Shown: one piece after another, positions 24,047 to 33,036 of the stretch
How the letters are laid out: each line of letters starts with the position of its first letter
How positions within the stretch are numbered: the stretch's first letter is position 1
DNA from: Burkholderiales bacterium
Lineage (GTDB): Bacteria; Pseudomonadota; Gammaproteobacteria; Burkholderiales; JAEUOS01
Reading direction: 5' to 3'
DNA length: 33,753 bases
Assembly: GCA_947473125.1 (NCBI GenBank)
Contig: CANJDH010000051.1
Location: 1 to 33,753, forward strand
Program-made: the position numbers and the translations under genes
The notes under the pieces: generated by a model
Databases searched by the model: none
Told to the model about the DNA's origin: nothing
What the model saw: only the letters and a program-made list of their open reading frames with translations

Positions 24047-24340
24047 GCGCAGCTCGATTTCCACAAACGCGATCGGGTGCGCCGAACCGTTCACCACGTT
24101 GTGCTCCACCCCGGCCTTGCGCGCATACGACTGCCCGGCGACCAGCGCAAACGGCTGGCTGGTGTCGCCGTTTTCAATCAGCAGCGTGCCGTCAACCACG
24201 GGTACCACCACATAGTCCATCTCATGGCGGTGCCAGCCGGTTTCGGCCCCCGGGGCGAACGACCATCTGGTCACGCGCAGGCGTTCGCTATCGACCTGCA
24301 CTTCGGGCGTGGCTTGGGGGCGCTGGGGTGGGGTGGTCAT
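24044..24340 (-). CDS. Small single-domain cupin protein
   Basis: A 98-residue beta-barrel protein of the cupin superfamily. The first cupin motif gives GWHRHEMDYVVVPVVDGTL with the metal-binding His pair, and the second gives KAGVEHNVVNGSAHP with a third His. The enzymatic role cannot be inferred; small cupins include dioxygenases, isomerases and sugar- or metal-binding proteins. AGAGGAG lies about 11 bases before the ATG. It is transcribed divergently from the GMC oxidoreductase gene. Confidence 0.85.
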   Translation of the reverse strand: MTTPPQRPQATPEVQVDSERLRVTRWSFAPGAETGWHRHEMDYVVVPVVDGTLLIENGDTSQPFALVAGQSYARKAGVEHNVVNGSAHPIAFVEIELR

Positions 24341-24391
24341 GGCGGGATGAACTCCTCTGGAGTGAATGCGTCAATGAAGGGTGGAGGAAAG

Positions 24392-24397
24392 ACTATA
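24392..24397 (-). promoter_or_regulatory. Candidate -10 element for the cupin gene
   Basis: TATAGT on the minus strand lies about 45 bases upstream of the AGAGGAG site and ATG of the cupin gene, in the divergent gap with the GMC gene. The same -10 hexamer precedes the Rieske and response-regulator genes. No convincing -35 is visible 16-18 bases upstream, so confidence is low. Confidence 0.3.
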
Positions 24398-24456
24398 GCG
24401 CTCGCGCGCGACTGAAGCACAAGGGGGAATGGCCAGCTGGAATACTATTTGTCTCC

Positions 24457-26073
24457 ATGCGTCAAGAATCGTACGACTACATCGTCATTGGTGCCGGCAC
24501 CGCCGGTTGCGTGGTGGCCGGGCGCCTTTCTGAGCGCGGCAAATACAGCGTCTGCGTGCTTGAAGCCGGGCCGCCTGATCGCAACCCCTTCATCCACATT
24601 CCGGCGGGCGTGCTCTACACCTTGCGCAACCCGGACATCAACTGGATGTACCCCGGTGTTGCCAGCCCCGGCTTGAACGGGCGCGCCATCACCCACGCAC
24701 GCGGCAAGACCCTCGGCGGTTCCGGTTCGATCAACGGCCACATCTACAACCGCGGCCAGCGTAGCGATTTTGACGGCTGGGCCGATGCCGGGAACCGCGG
24801 CTGGGGCTATGACGACGTGCTGCCGTACTTCATGAAAAGTGAGCGCAAAATCGGCGCAGCCGACGCCGGCTATCACGGCAGCGACGGCCCTTTCACGGTC
24901 ACCGACATTGAGGAGGCCGACCCGCTGTGTGATGCCTTCATGCGCGGCGCCCAGTCGCTCGGCATTCCGCACAACCCCGATTACAACGGTCGCGCGCAAG
25001 AAGGCATCGCCTACGCGCAGCGCAGCGTGTTTCGCGGCCGCCGGGTCGGCCCGGCGCGCGCGTTTCTGTACCCGGCAATGCAGCGCGGCAACACGCGCGT
25101 GATCACCAATGCCCGGGTTGAGCGCATCCTGGTTGAAGACAAAGAGGCCAGGGGTGTTTGCTTCAAAGTCGGCGGCCGCGACACGCCAAGCCGCGTGGTC
25201 AGGGCCCGTCGCGAGGTGATCCTCAGCGCTGGCGCGATCGCCTCACCGCAGATTTTGCAGCTTTCCGGTATCGGCAGTGCTGCGCATCTGCAATCGATCG
25301 GCGCGCCGGTCGTTCACAACTTGCCTGGCGTCGGCAAGAACTTTCGCGATCACTACGCGGTGCGCTCGGTGGTGCGCATTCAGGACATGGCCACCATCAA
25401 TGGCCGTGTGCGCGGCCTGCCGCTGGTGCGCGAAGTACTCAACTACGCCTTGACGCGGCGCGGCGCCCTGGCGCTCACGCCCACGCTGGTGTACTGCTTC
25501 TGGAAATCCGCCGAGAACCTGGAGCACGGCGACATCCAGCTCACCTTCACGCCGGCGAGTTATCCCGACGGGGTGCAATCGGGCCTGGACCGCTTTCCTG
25601 GAGCGACGGTGGCATGCTGGCAGCAACGGCCAATCAGCGCCGGGTACGTGCGCGCCACCTCGATTGACCCATTCGTGCCGCCCGAGATTCAAGGCAATTA
25701 TTTGGGCGAGGAAGAAGACCACCGCGTCCTGCTCGCCGCGATGCGCTGGAGCCGCCGCATCCTGCACAGCGAACCGTTCAAACCCTACGTGGCCGAGGAA
25801 CGCTGGCCCGGCGCAGACCGACAGACCGATGAAGAGTTGCTCGACCATGCCCGGCGCACTGGCAACACCGCCTATCACCCGATGGGCACATGCCGCATGG
25901 GTGCCGCGTCCCGGACGGACTCGGTCGTGGACGACCAATTGCGGGTGCACGGCGTTGCGCGGCTGCGCATCGCCGACGCCTCCATCATGCCGATGATTCC
26001 ATCTGCCAACCTCAATGCCAGCATCTTGATGATCGGCGAAAAAGCAGCGGACATGATCGCTGCAGCGGCCTAA
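24457..26073 (+). CDS. GMC family FAD-dependent oxidoreductase (choline/alcohol dehydrogenase-like)
   Basis: A 538-residue flavoprotein. The dinucleotide fold is at the N-terminus (YIVIGAGTAGCVVAGRLSE), followed by the GMC signatures HARGKTLGGSGSINGHIY and LSAGAIASPQILQLSGIG. The catalytic region has the His in YHPMGTCRMG and the Asn of SANLNASILMIGEKAADMI. Relatives oxidise choline, alcohols, polyethylene glycol or sugars; the sequence does not decide the substrate, and no betaine aldehyde dehydrogenase or BetI-like regulator is adjacent. The ATG at 24457 starts directly at the FAD-fold; the longer frame from 23650 runs through azlC/azlD. No ribosome-binding site is evident; TACTAT (24443-24448) could be a -10 of a near-leaderless transcript. 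Confidence 0.92.
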   Translation: MRQESYDYIVIGAGTAGCVVAGRLSERGKYSVCVLEAGPPDRNPFIHIPAGVLYTLRNPDINWMYPGVASPGLNGRAITHARGKTLGGSGSINGHIYNRGQRSDFDGWADAGNRGWGYDDVLPYFMKSERKIGAADAGYHGSDGPFTVTDIEEADPLCDAFMRGAQSLGIPHNPDYNGRAQEGIAYAQRSVFRGRRVGPARAFLYPAMQRGNTRVITNARVERILVEDKEARGVCFKVGGRDTPSRVVRARREVILSAGAIASPQILQLSGIGSAAHLQSIGAPVVHNLPGVGKNFRDHYAVRSVVRIQDMATINGRVRGLPLVREVLNYALTRRGALALTPTLVYCFWKSAENLEHGDIQLTFTPASYPDGVQSGLDRFPGATVACWQQRPISAGYVRATSIDPFVPPEIQGNYLGEEEDHRVLLAAMRWSRRILHSEPFKPYVAEERWPGADRQTDEELLDHARRTGNTAYHPMGTCRMGAASRTDSVVDDQLRVHGVARLRIADASIMPMIPSANLNASILMIGEKAADMIAAAA

Positions 26074-26167
26074 GCCCGGTTCAAGCAGCGAGGGGGGTCT
26101 GGAAACGGGGGCGGAACGTGCTGCAGGCGGCTCCAATTGCCATCAACCGACCGATGCGCCCATCGCG
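26074..26167. other. Convergent intergenic gap between GMC oxidoreductase and glnE
   Basis: This 94-base gap separates the convergent stops. Unlike the three other convergent junctions, I see no strong stem-loop here; only a weak 6-bp pairing, CGCTGC (26058-26063) with GCAGCG (26085-26090), across a 21-base loop. No ORF or repeat is evident. Confidence 0.4.
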
Positions 26168-28810
26168 CTAGGTTATGCGCGCTCCCACCACCGCAGCCCA
26201 AAGTACCAGCACGGCCGCCACCTCTTCTGCCACCGCCTCCTGCGGCAGCCGCGCATATTCCTGATTGTTGAGGCGCAGCGCATGCTGGTGCTTGCGGTAG
26301 GTGCGGTAGGCATCGGCCGCGCCCTGCGCTACCGCCTTGTCGATCAGGCCGGTCTCGCCAGCACGCAACAACAGCGCAATGTTGCCCTTGTTGTCGATCA
26401 ACGGCGCATGGGTGCGCGCATGCTCGAGCACCAGCGCCTGCACGCAGAATTCGATGTCGACCATGCCGCCGGCGTCGTGCTTCAAGTCGAACAATTGGGA
26501 TTTATTGGGGTGGCCGTCGTGCATTTTCTGGCGCATCGCGTTGACTTCTTCGATCAGCTTGGCGTGCTCGCGCGGCAGGGTGAGGATGTGTTTGCGCACT
26601 TCTTCGAACGCGGCGCCGATGGCGGCATCGCCCGCACAGAAGCGTGCGCGTGTGAGGGCCTGGTGTTCCCAAAGCCAGGCGCGTTTTTCCTGATAGTCGC
26701 GAAAGGCGACCAGGCTGGTGACGAGCAATCCGCTGTCGCCGTCGGGGCGCAGGCGGGTGTCGGTTTCGAACAGGCGGCCTGCGGTGGTGCGGGTTTCCAT
26801 GAAGGTGAGCAGGCGCTGCGCGAGGCGGGCGTAGATTTCGGCCGCGCGTTCATGCGTGTCGTCGTAGATGAAGACGAGGTCTAGGTCTGAGGCGTAGCCG
26901 AGTTCCTTGCCGCCCAGTTTGCCGTAGGCGATGATGGTGAATTGCGGTACCGGCTGGTGCTTTTCCTTCAACGCAAACCAGCATGCGTCGAGCGCCAGTT
27001 GCAGGGTGCGGTCGGCCAGCTCCGAAAGATGGTCGGCCAGCACTTCGACCGTGAGCAAGCCCTGCAGGTCTTGTGCGAGCAGCCGAAACGCCTGCGCCTG
27101 GTGGGCTTCGCGCAGGACATTCATTTGCGCTTCGAGGTCGCCCCGCTGGGCCTGCAATTGCGCGCTGGCAAACGCGCTCCACGCCGCAAAATCGGGGGCT
27201 GCATTGAGCATGCGCTCGTCGAGCAGTTCGTCGAGCAGGATCGGGTGCGTGGTGAGGTATTGCGCGGCCCATTCGGACGCAGCCAGCAACTTGGCGAGGC
27301 GCAGCAGCGCCGCGCGCGACTGGATCAGCAGCGCGAGGTAGCTTGCGCGTGAGGCGATGGCTTCGAGGAAATGGAGCAGGCGCTTCAAGGCAACGTCCGG
27401 CGCGTCGGTGGCGCGCGCCGCATCCACCGCGTGCGGCAGCAGTTGCACGAAGCGTTCGCGACTGGCGCCGGCAAGGCGCTTGATCTTGCTGCCTTCCTGC
27501 GTTGCCCTGATCAGGCGATTCAATTCGTCACTGTCCGCAAAGCCCTGTCCCACAAGGGTTTCAGAAGCATGCTCTCCAGAGCCGTTGGTGGGAGCGGGTT
27601 CCACGGCATCGCCCAAAATAAAATCGAAGTGGCGGCTGACGTTGGCGCGCTGCGCGTCGAGCACCCCCATGAACGCGGGCCAGTCCGCGCAGCCCATCGC
27701 CACGGCCAGGCGCGCGCGCGCTTCGTCGTGCTGCGGCAGCGTGTGGGTCTGCTGGTCTTCGGCATATTGCAGGCGGTGTTCGACGCGACGCAGGAAGTCG
27801 TAGGCTTCGCACAACTGGTCGACCACATCGCGCGGCAACAGGCCGAGGTCGGCCAGGGTGATGAGCGTGGGCACGGTGGGCCGCGAGCGCAGCCGCGCCT
27901 CGCGCCCACCGCGAATCATCTGCAGCGCCTGGGCCACGAACTCGATCTCGCGAATGCCGCCGGGGCCGAGCTTGACGTGGTCGGACAGGTCGCGGCGTGC
28001 TACCTCGCGGCGAATCTCGGCGTGCAGCCCCTTGAGCGACTCGACTGCGCCGAAATCGAGATAACGGCGAAACACAAACGGCGTCACCGTCTTCATCAAC
28101 CCGTCGCCACAATCACCAGTCAGGACCCGCGCCTTGATCCAGGCATAGCGCTCCCAGTCGCGGCCGTGGGCAACGAAGTAGTTTTCGAGCGCGTCGAAAC
28201 TCATCGCCAGCGGCCCGTCTCCCCAGGGGCGCAGGCGCATGTCGACGCGAAACACGTAGCCGTTGGCGTCGACATTCGACAGGCGTTGGATCAGGCGTTT
28301 TCCCAGTTCGTTGAAGTACTGCTGGTTAGACACTGCGACGCTGCCCCCCCGTGTGGCGCCCTCTTCGGGGTAGAGAAAGATCAGGTCGATGTCTGACGAC
28401 ACATTGAGCTCGCCGCCGCCGAGCTTGCCCATGCCAACCACGTGCAGGCGCTGCACCGCGCCGGTTTCGCCGTACGGCACCCCGAAACGCGGGGCAATCT
28501 CGGCCTCGATGACGGCGATGCTGGCCGCGATGGTTTCTTCGGCCAGCTCGGTCATTGCCTGCGTCACTTCGCCAAGTGACGCCAGGCCCGCCAAATCACG
28601 CTCCATCACGGTGAGGAGCACGTCGCGGCGCAGCTCGCGCATGGTGCGGTCAAGCGTCGCTTCGGTGGCTGTGGCGAGGCGTTGCGTCATCACCTCACGC
28701 CGAAAGGGCGCCAGCGCCCAAGCCGCCAGCCGCGGCGCCCAATCAGGGGTCGCCGCGAGGCGGGAGCGGGCATAAGCGCTGAAAGCGGCGCAGCAGGGTT
28801 CTGAAGTCAT
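26168..28810 (-). CDS. glnE: Bifunctional glutamine synthetase adenylyltransferase/adenylyl-removing enzyme
   Basis: An 880-residue cytosolic regulator that adds AMP to, and removes it from, glutamine synthetase in response to PII and glutamine. Both nucleotidyltransferase domains are intact: the N-terminal removing domain with GMGKLGGGELNVSSDIDLIF and the C-terminal transferase domain with YGKLGGKELGYASDLDLVFI. A PII/GlnB-responsive helical region separates them. It is shorter at the N-terminus than E. coli GlnE (about 946 residues) but begins in a plausible helical region. Residues about 401-426, in the linker after the first domain (around PTNGSGEHASETLVGQGFAD), are encoded by copy C of the palindromic repeat. 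It diverges from the yhdP-like gene across an 81-base gap. Confidence 0.96.
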   Translation of the reverse strand: MTSEPCCAAFSAYARSRLAATPDWAPRLAAWALAPFRREVMTQRLATATEATLDRTMRELRRDVLLTVMERDLAGLASLGEVTQAMTELAEETIAASIAVIEAEIAPRFGVPYGETGAVQRLHVVGMGKLGGGELNVSSDIDLIFLYPEEGATRGGSVAVSNQQYFNELGKRLIQRLSNVDANGYVFRVDMRLRPWGDGPLAMSFDALENYFVAHGRDWERYAWIKARVLTGDCGDGLMKTVTPFVFRRYLDFGAVESLKGLHAEIRREVARRDLSDHVKLGPGGIREIEFVAQALQMIRGGREARLRSRPTVPTLITLADLGLLPRDVVDQLCEAYDFLRRVEHRLQYAEDQQTHTLPQHDEARARLAVAMGCADWPAFMGVLDAQRANVSRHFDFILGDAVEPAPTNGSGEHASETLVGQGFADSDELNRLIRATQEGSKIKRLAGASRERFVQLLPHAVDAARATDAPDVALKRLLHFLEAIASRASYLALLIQSRAALLRLAKLLAASEWAAQYLTTHPILLDELLDERMLNAAPDFAAWSAFASAQLQAQRGDLEAQMNVLREAHQAQAFRLLAQDLQGLLTVEVLADHLSELADRTLQLALDACWFALKEKHQPVPQFTIIAYGKLGGKELGYASDLDLVFIYDDTHERAAEIYARLAQRLLTFMETRTTAGRLFETDTRLRPDGDSGLLVTSLVAFRDYQEKRAWLWEHQALTRARFCAGDAAIGAAFEEVRKHILTLPREHAKLIEEVNAMRQKMHDGHPNKSQLFDLKHDAGGMVDIEFCVQALVLEHARTHAPLIDNKGNIALLLRAGETGLIDKAVAQGAADAYRTYRKHQHALRLNNQEYARLPQEAVAEEVAAVLVLWAAVVGARIT
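27534..27608. repeat. Palindromic repeat, copy C: head-to-head pair within glnE
   Basis: Two diverged units meet at the self-complementary AGCATGCT (27566-27573). The minus-strand unit reads from there CTGAAACCCTTGTGGGACAG, like the core of copies A and B; the plus-strand unit reads CCGTTGGTGGGAGCGGGTTC then ends GGCAT, also as in copy B. The minus unit is in the glnE frame and encodes HASETLVGQGF, matching the [10 protein letters not shown] of copy B. The larger unit pair forms an imperfect palindrome of about 60 bases. Confidence 0.7.
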
Positions 28811-28891
28811 TGTTTCCAGATGTAAACCCGCGTCGGCACCAGCTTCGGCGAGGGCGTTTCGGGGACGTTCCTATGCTACATTGGATAGCTC
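28811..28891. promoter_or_regulatory. Divergent intergenic region between glnE and the yhdP-like gene
   Basis: This 81-base gap must hold promoters for both genes. TATGCT, 19-14 bases before the yhdP-like ATG, is a possible -10, without a good -35. On the glnE side the sequence just before its ATG is AT-rich with TGGAAACA as a weak ribosome-binding site. Nothing stronger is visible by eye. Confidence 0.3.
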
Positions 28892-31800
28892 ATGGCTGCG
28901 TCTCATCTTTCCTACGGCGGCCCGTTGACTGTGCGCGCCGTGCGTTTCGTGCGCGGCACCCTGATCTGGGTCGAGCGCCTCGCGTGGACGGTGTTTTTCC
29001 TGTTTGCGCTGACCGTGCTGGCACTGCGCTATGCGGTGCTGCCGCAAGTCGAAAATTACCGCCCCGACATCGAGGCAGCGTTGACCCGCGCCACCGGCCT
29101 GAAGGTGTCGATCGGCAGCGTGCAGGCCGGCTGGGACGGCCTGCGCCCGGACCTCGATTTGCGCGCCGTCCAGGTATACGACGCCAAGGGGCGCACCGCG
29201 CTGACCCTGCCTTATGTCTCGGTCACCCTGTCGTGGCTGTCGATCCCGTTCGGCGAGCTGCGCCTGCACGAGCTCGACATCGCCAACGCCGACCTCGACA
29301 TTCGCCGCGACCGTCGCGGCAAGCTTTCCGTCGGCGGCATCGAACTCAAGGAAGACGGCAGCCCGGATCAGATATCGGACTGGATCCTCGGCCAGCGGCG
29401 CATCGTGGTGCGCGAGTCGCGATTGCGCTGGAACGACGAACTGCGCGCCGCGCCGGAACTGGCGCTCGCCAACATCCACCTGGACGCGCGCAACAACGGC
29501 GACCGGCATCGCATCGCCCTCAAAGGCACGCCGCCACGACGCCTCGGCGGCACCCTCGATGTGCGCGCCGACGTGCGCGGTGAGTCGCTCAATCGGCTGG
29601 CAGAGTGGCGCGGCGAGGTCTATTCCGACCTGACTGGCATCGACATCGCCGCCTGGCGCGCCTGGATCGATTACCCGGCCGACATCCGCAGTGGCGTCGG
29701 CAGCCTGCGCACCTGGGCCGGATTCAGCGGCAGCCACCTGACCCAATTTACCGCCGACGTCTCGCTCAACAACGCCCGGGTCAGGCTGCGCCGCGATCTG
29801 GCGCCGCTGGAACTGTCCAACCTGCAGGGGCGCATCGGCGCCCGCGAACTGCGCAATCCCGGGATCGGCTTCAGCTTCCTGCGCTTTGGCGCCAAGCGGG
29901 TTACCGGTTTTGAAGTCAGCGGCAAGCAGGTGGCGCTCACCACCAATGACGGCGTGCGTCTGGCGCCGGCCGATTTCACGTTCCAGACAATCGCCCCGAA
30001 CATCGCCCCGGTGATCGGGGCCGGCCGGGAAATTCCTGGCGAGATCAAGCTGCAGGCCAACGCCCTGAGCCTCGAACCGATCGTGAAGATCGCGGAGCTT
30101 CTGCCGCTCGACGCGCAACTGCGCAAGCTGCTGCTCGACATCGACCCGCGCGGCACGCTGCATGATTTCCAGATTGACTGGAAGGGCGACTTCGACAAGC
30201 CGGCCGGCTACCGCGCGCGCGGCAGGTTCACCGACCTGGCGCTCAATGCCTACCAGCAGATCCCGGGTTTCAGCGGCCTGTCGGGCACGCTCGATGCCAC
30301 CGAAAAAGGCGGCTCGCTCAATCTTGCCAGCAAGGACAGCGCTGTATTGTTGCCGCTGGTGTTCGACGACCCGCGCCTGGCGCTCGATACGCTCGACGCC
30401 CAGATGAGCTGGGGCTTCCCGAACGGCCAGCTTGAATTGAAAGTTGACCAGCTCGCCTTCGCCAACACCGACGCGGCCGGCAGCGCCAGCGCCTCGTTCC
30501 GCGCGGCACCCGGCACACCGGGCCTAATCGACCTGAACGGCCGCCTGACGCGCGCCAATGCCACCGCGGTGCACCGTTACATGCCCCGGAATCTGTCAGT
30601 CGGCCTGCGTGAATGGGTCAAGAGCGGCGTCGAAGCCGGCCAATCGACGGATGTGCGCTTCAAACTGCGCGGCAACCTGTTCGACTTTCCCTACATCGAC
30701 CCCAAGTCGGGCGATTTCCAGGTGGCAATCAAGCTCGAGGGCGGACGCCTGTTTTATGCGGACAGCTGGCCGCGCGCCAGCGACATCAAGGGCGACCTGG
30801 TATTCGAGCGCAACGGCATGTGGTTCAAGAGCGCCGCAGCGGGCACGCTGGTGGGGGCCCGGGTCGGCCGCCTCGACCTGAAAATTGCCGATTTCGCGGT
30901 TCGGCCAACCCTGCTCGAACTGACCGGCAACGCCGAAGGGTCGACGGCGGAGTTCCTGAAGTTCATCGAGCAAAGCCCGATAAGCGGCTACATTGACCAC
31001 TTCACCTCGTCGATGCGCGGTATCGGCCCCGGCAAGCTCGCCCTGACGCTGGCGTTGCCGCTCGGCCCCGCGCCGGTGCCTGCCCCTGAAGCGACACGCA
31101 CCCCGATCATTACGGTTGGGCCGGTGGCACCTGTCGCGCCTGCAGCGAAACCGGCGCGCTTCAGCGGCCAGTACCAGTTCGTCAACAACGACCTCCTGCT
31201 TGACGACGGCCTGCCCAAGATGGACCGGGTCAACGGCGTGCTGGCTTTTTCGGAGCGCGGTTTCGAGTTTCGCAACGTGCGCGGCGAAGGCCTGGGCGGT
31301 GCGTTTACCCTCGCCGGCGGCAGCCGGCCGAACGGCACGATCGCCGTGACCACGCAGGGCAACTTCACGGTGCCGGGCCTTGCCGCCTGGCTCAAGGACC
31401 CGGTGTTCGCAGCGATGTCAGGCGGGTCTGCCTGGCGCGCCAGCATCAACGTCAACGCCCGCGGCGGCGAGGTCGCCGTCGACTCGACGCTGGCCGGCCT
31501 CGCGATCAACCTGCCCGCACCTCTCAACAAGCCGGCGGCAGAGGCCTGGCCGATGCGTTTCGTCAAGACCCCCGGTAGCGTACGCACCGAGGATGAATGG
31601 AATTTCACGCTCGGCCGGGTGGTGACGGCGCGCCTGCAGCGCCGCGAAGAAATCGATGCGATGCGCATCGTGCGTGCCGCAGTCGGCATCAACGAGGCAA
31701 TGCCTGCACTGCCGCGCGTCGGCCTCGCCGTCAACGCGGCGGCCGCGCTGGTCGACGTCGACGACTGGCGCCAGCGCGCATTCGGCGCACGTCCGGCCGG

Positions 31801-33025
31801 TCCCGCGACAGCCGCCGTTTCCACGGGTGTGGCTGCCGGGGCCAGCGTGGCCAGCTTGCCCCCTCCCTGGCAGATCCAGGTGCGCGCCGACACCCTCACC
31901 GCATTCGGCCGCAAGCTGCAGCAGGTGCGCGTCAACCTGGCGCAGGAGACCACCAGCTGGGTTGCCAACCTCGCCTCCAGCGAAGCCAATGGCACGCTCG
32001 CGTTCCGCCCCGCAACTGCGGCGATGCAAGGGCGTTTTGCCGCGCGCATGCGCAACCTGATCATCCCCGCGAGCCATGCGCAGGCCGAAGACACGCCGTT
32101 CGACCGCATCGGCGAAGACATGCCGGGTGTCGACCTGCTGGTCGATGAATTTCAGCTTGGCGACAAGAAGCTTGGCAAGCTCGAGTTCCTCGCCAACAAC
32201 ATTGCCGGCGAGTGGCGCATCCAGAAGCTCAACCTGGCCAATCCGGACGGTACGCTGGCCGCAACCGGGGCCTGGCGGCGACCGGTGCAGGCCAACCCCG
32301 CCGCCGTTGCGCGGCGCCCGATCCAGCTCGACTTCACGCTCGACACGCCTGATTCGGGCAAACTTCTTGACCGGCTCGGCTTCGCCAACACGGTGCGCGC
32401 CGGCAGCGGCTACCTGAAAGGCAACATCGGCTGGGAAGGCTCGCCGACCAGCATCGACTATGCCTCGCTGCGCGGCGACCTGGAGTTGCGCGTCGAGAAA
32501 GGCCAGTTCCTCAAGGCCGACCCGGGCGTCGGCAAGCTCCTCGGCATCATGAGCCTGCAGGCCCTGCCACGCCGCCTGACACTTGATTTTCGCGACGTGT
32601 TCAGCGAAGGCTTTGCCTACGACCTGGTGTCGGCATCGAGCAAGATCGAGCGCGGCATGTTATCCACTACCGACTTCAAGATGACCAGCGTCTCGGCGGC
32701 GGTGCTGATGAGCGGCGAGACCGACCTCGCCAAGGAAACGCAAAACCTCAAGGTGGTGGTGCTGCCGGATCTCTCCGGTGGCATGGTCTCGGTGGTCGGC
32801 GTGATCACCGGCGCCCTTAACCCGGTAGGCGCCTTGATCGGCTACCTGGCGCAGCGCATGCTCAAGGACCCGATCTCCAAGGCGTTCTCGTTCGAGTATG
32901 CGGTGACCGGCTCCTGGGCCGACCCGAAAATCGCGCGCATCCAGACACTGCCGCAAGCGCAGGCTGACGGCAGCGTGCCGCAGCCTGCGGCGGGCAACAC
33001 GCCGCCGGCGCGCCCCGGCGGCTGA
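28892..33025 (+). CDS. YhdP-family AsmA-like envelope protein (TIGR02099)
   Basis: A 1377-residue protein with one N-terminal membrane anchor (about residues 29-50, WTVFFLFALTVLALRYAVL) and a very long periplasmic part built of repeated beta-strand modules; the start resembles YhdP (PQVENYRPDIEAALTRATGL, then VSIGSVQAGWDGLRPDLDLR). The C-terminus is the AsmA-like region, with GMVSVVGVITGALNPVGALI before LAQRMLKDPISKAFSFEYAV. In E. coli, YhdP, TamB and YdbH are bridge-like lipid-transfer proteins that carry phospholipids toward the outer membrane; that role is an inference here. Alanine/Pro-rich linkers near residues 730-750 and 970-990 are low in complexity. The nitrilase gene begins 11 bases downstream, forming a common betaproteobacterial pair. 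Confidence 0.93.
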   Translation: MAASHLSYGGPLTVRAVRFVRGTLIWVERLAWTVFFLFALTVLALRYAVLPQVENYRPDIEAALTRATGLKVSIGSVQAGWDGLRPDLDLRAVQVYDAKGRTALTLPYVSVTLSWLSIPFGELRLHELDIANADLDIRRDRRGKLSVGGIELKEDGSPDQISDWILGQRRIVVRESRLRWNDELRAAPELALANIHLDARNNGDRHRIALKGTPPRRLGGTLDVRADVRGESLNRLAEWRGEVYSDLTGIDIAAWRAWIDYPADIRSGVGSLRTWAGFSGSHLTQFTADVSLNNARVRLRRDLAPLELSNLQGRIGARELRNPGIGFSFLRFGAKRVTGFEVSGKQVALTTNDGVRLAPADFTFQTIAPNIAPVIGAGREIPGEIKLQANALSLEPIVKIAELLPLDAQLRKLLLDIDPRGTLHDFQIDWKGDFDKPAGYRARGRFTDLALNAYQQIPGFSGLSGTLDATEKGGSLNLASKDSAVLLPLVFDDPRLALDTLDAQMSWGFPNGQLELKVDQLAFANTDAAGSASASFRAAPGTPGLIDLNGRLTRANATAVHRYMPRNLSVGLREWVKSGVEAGQSTDVRFKLRGNLFDFPYIDPKSGDFQVAIKLEGGRLFYADSWPRASDIKGDLVFERNGMWFKSAAAGTLVGARVGRLDLKIADFAVRPTLLELTGNAEGSTAEFLKFIEQSPISGYIDHFTSSMRGIGPGKLALTLALPLGPAPVPAPEATRTPIITVGPVAPVAPAAKPARFSGQYQFVNNDLLLDDGLPKMDRVNGVLAFSERGFEFRNVRGEGLGGAFTLAGGSRPNGTIAVTTQGNFTVPGLAAWLKDPVFAAMSGGSAWRASINVNARGGEVAVDSTLAGLAINLPAPLNKPAAEAWPMRFVKTPGSVRTEDEWNFTLGRVVTARLQRREEIDAMRIVRAAVGINEAMPALPRVGLAVNAAAALVDVDDWRQRAFGARPAGPATAAVSTGVAAGASVASLPPPWQIQVRADTLTAFGRKLQQVRVNLAQETTSWVANLASSEANGTLAFRPATAAMQGRFAARMRNLIIPASHAQAEDTPFDRIGEDMPGVDLLVDEFQLGDKKLGKLEFLANNIAGEWRIQKLNLANPDGTLAATGAWRRPVQANPAAVARRPIQLDFTLDTPDSGKLLDRLGFANTVRAGSGYLKGNIGWEGSPTSIDYASLRGDLELRVEKGQFLKADPGVGKLLGIMSLQALPRRLTLDFRDVFSEGFAYDLVSASSKIERGMLSTTDFKMTSVSAAVLMSGETDLAKETQNLKVVVLPDLSGGMVSVVGVITGALNPVGALIGYLAQRMLKDPISKAFSFEYAVTGSWADPKIARIQTLPQAQADGSVPQPAAGNTPPARPGG

Positions 33026-33036
33026 AGAAACCTGCC

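Noticed and set aside
24349-24366. Short stem around ACTCC/GGAGT before the cupin gene
   Set aside because: Five base pairs with a three-base loop; it includes the ribosome-binding site and could affect translation, but is too weak to call a riboswitch or operator.
23650-24456. Long upstream extension of the GMC oxidoreductase frame
   Set aside because: It runs through azlC and azlD in a different frame, and the FAD-binding fold starts right at the ATG at 24457.
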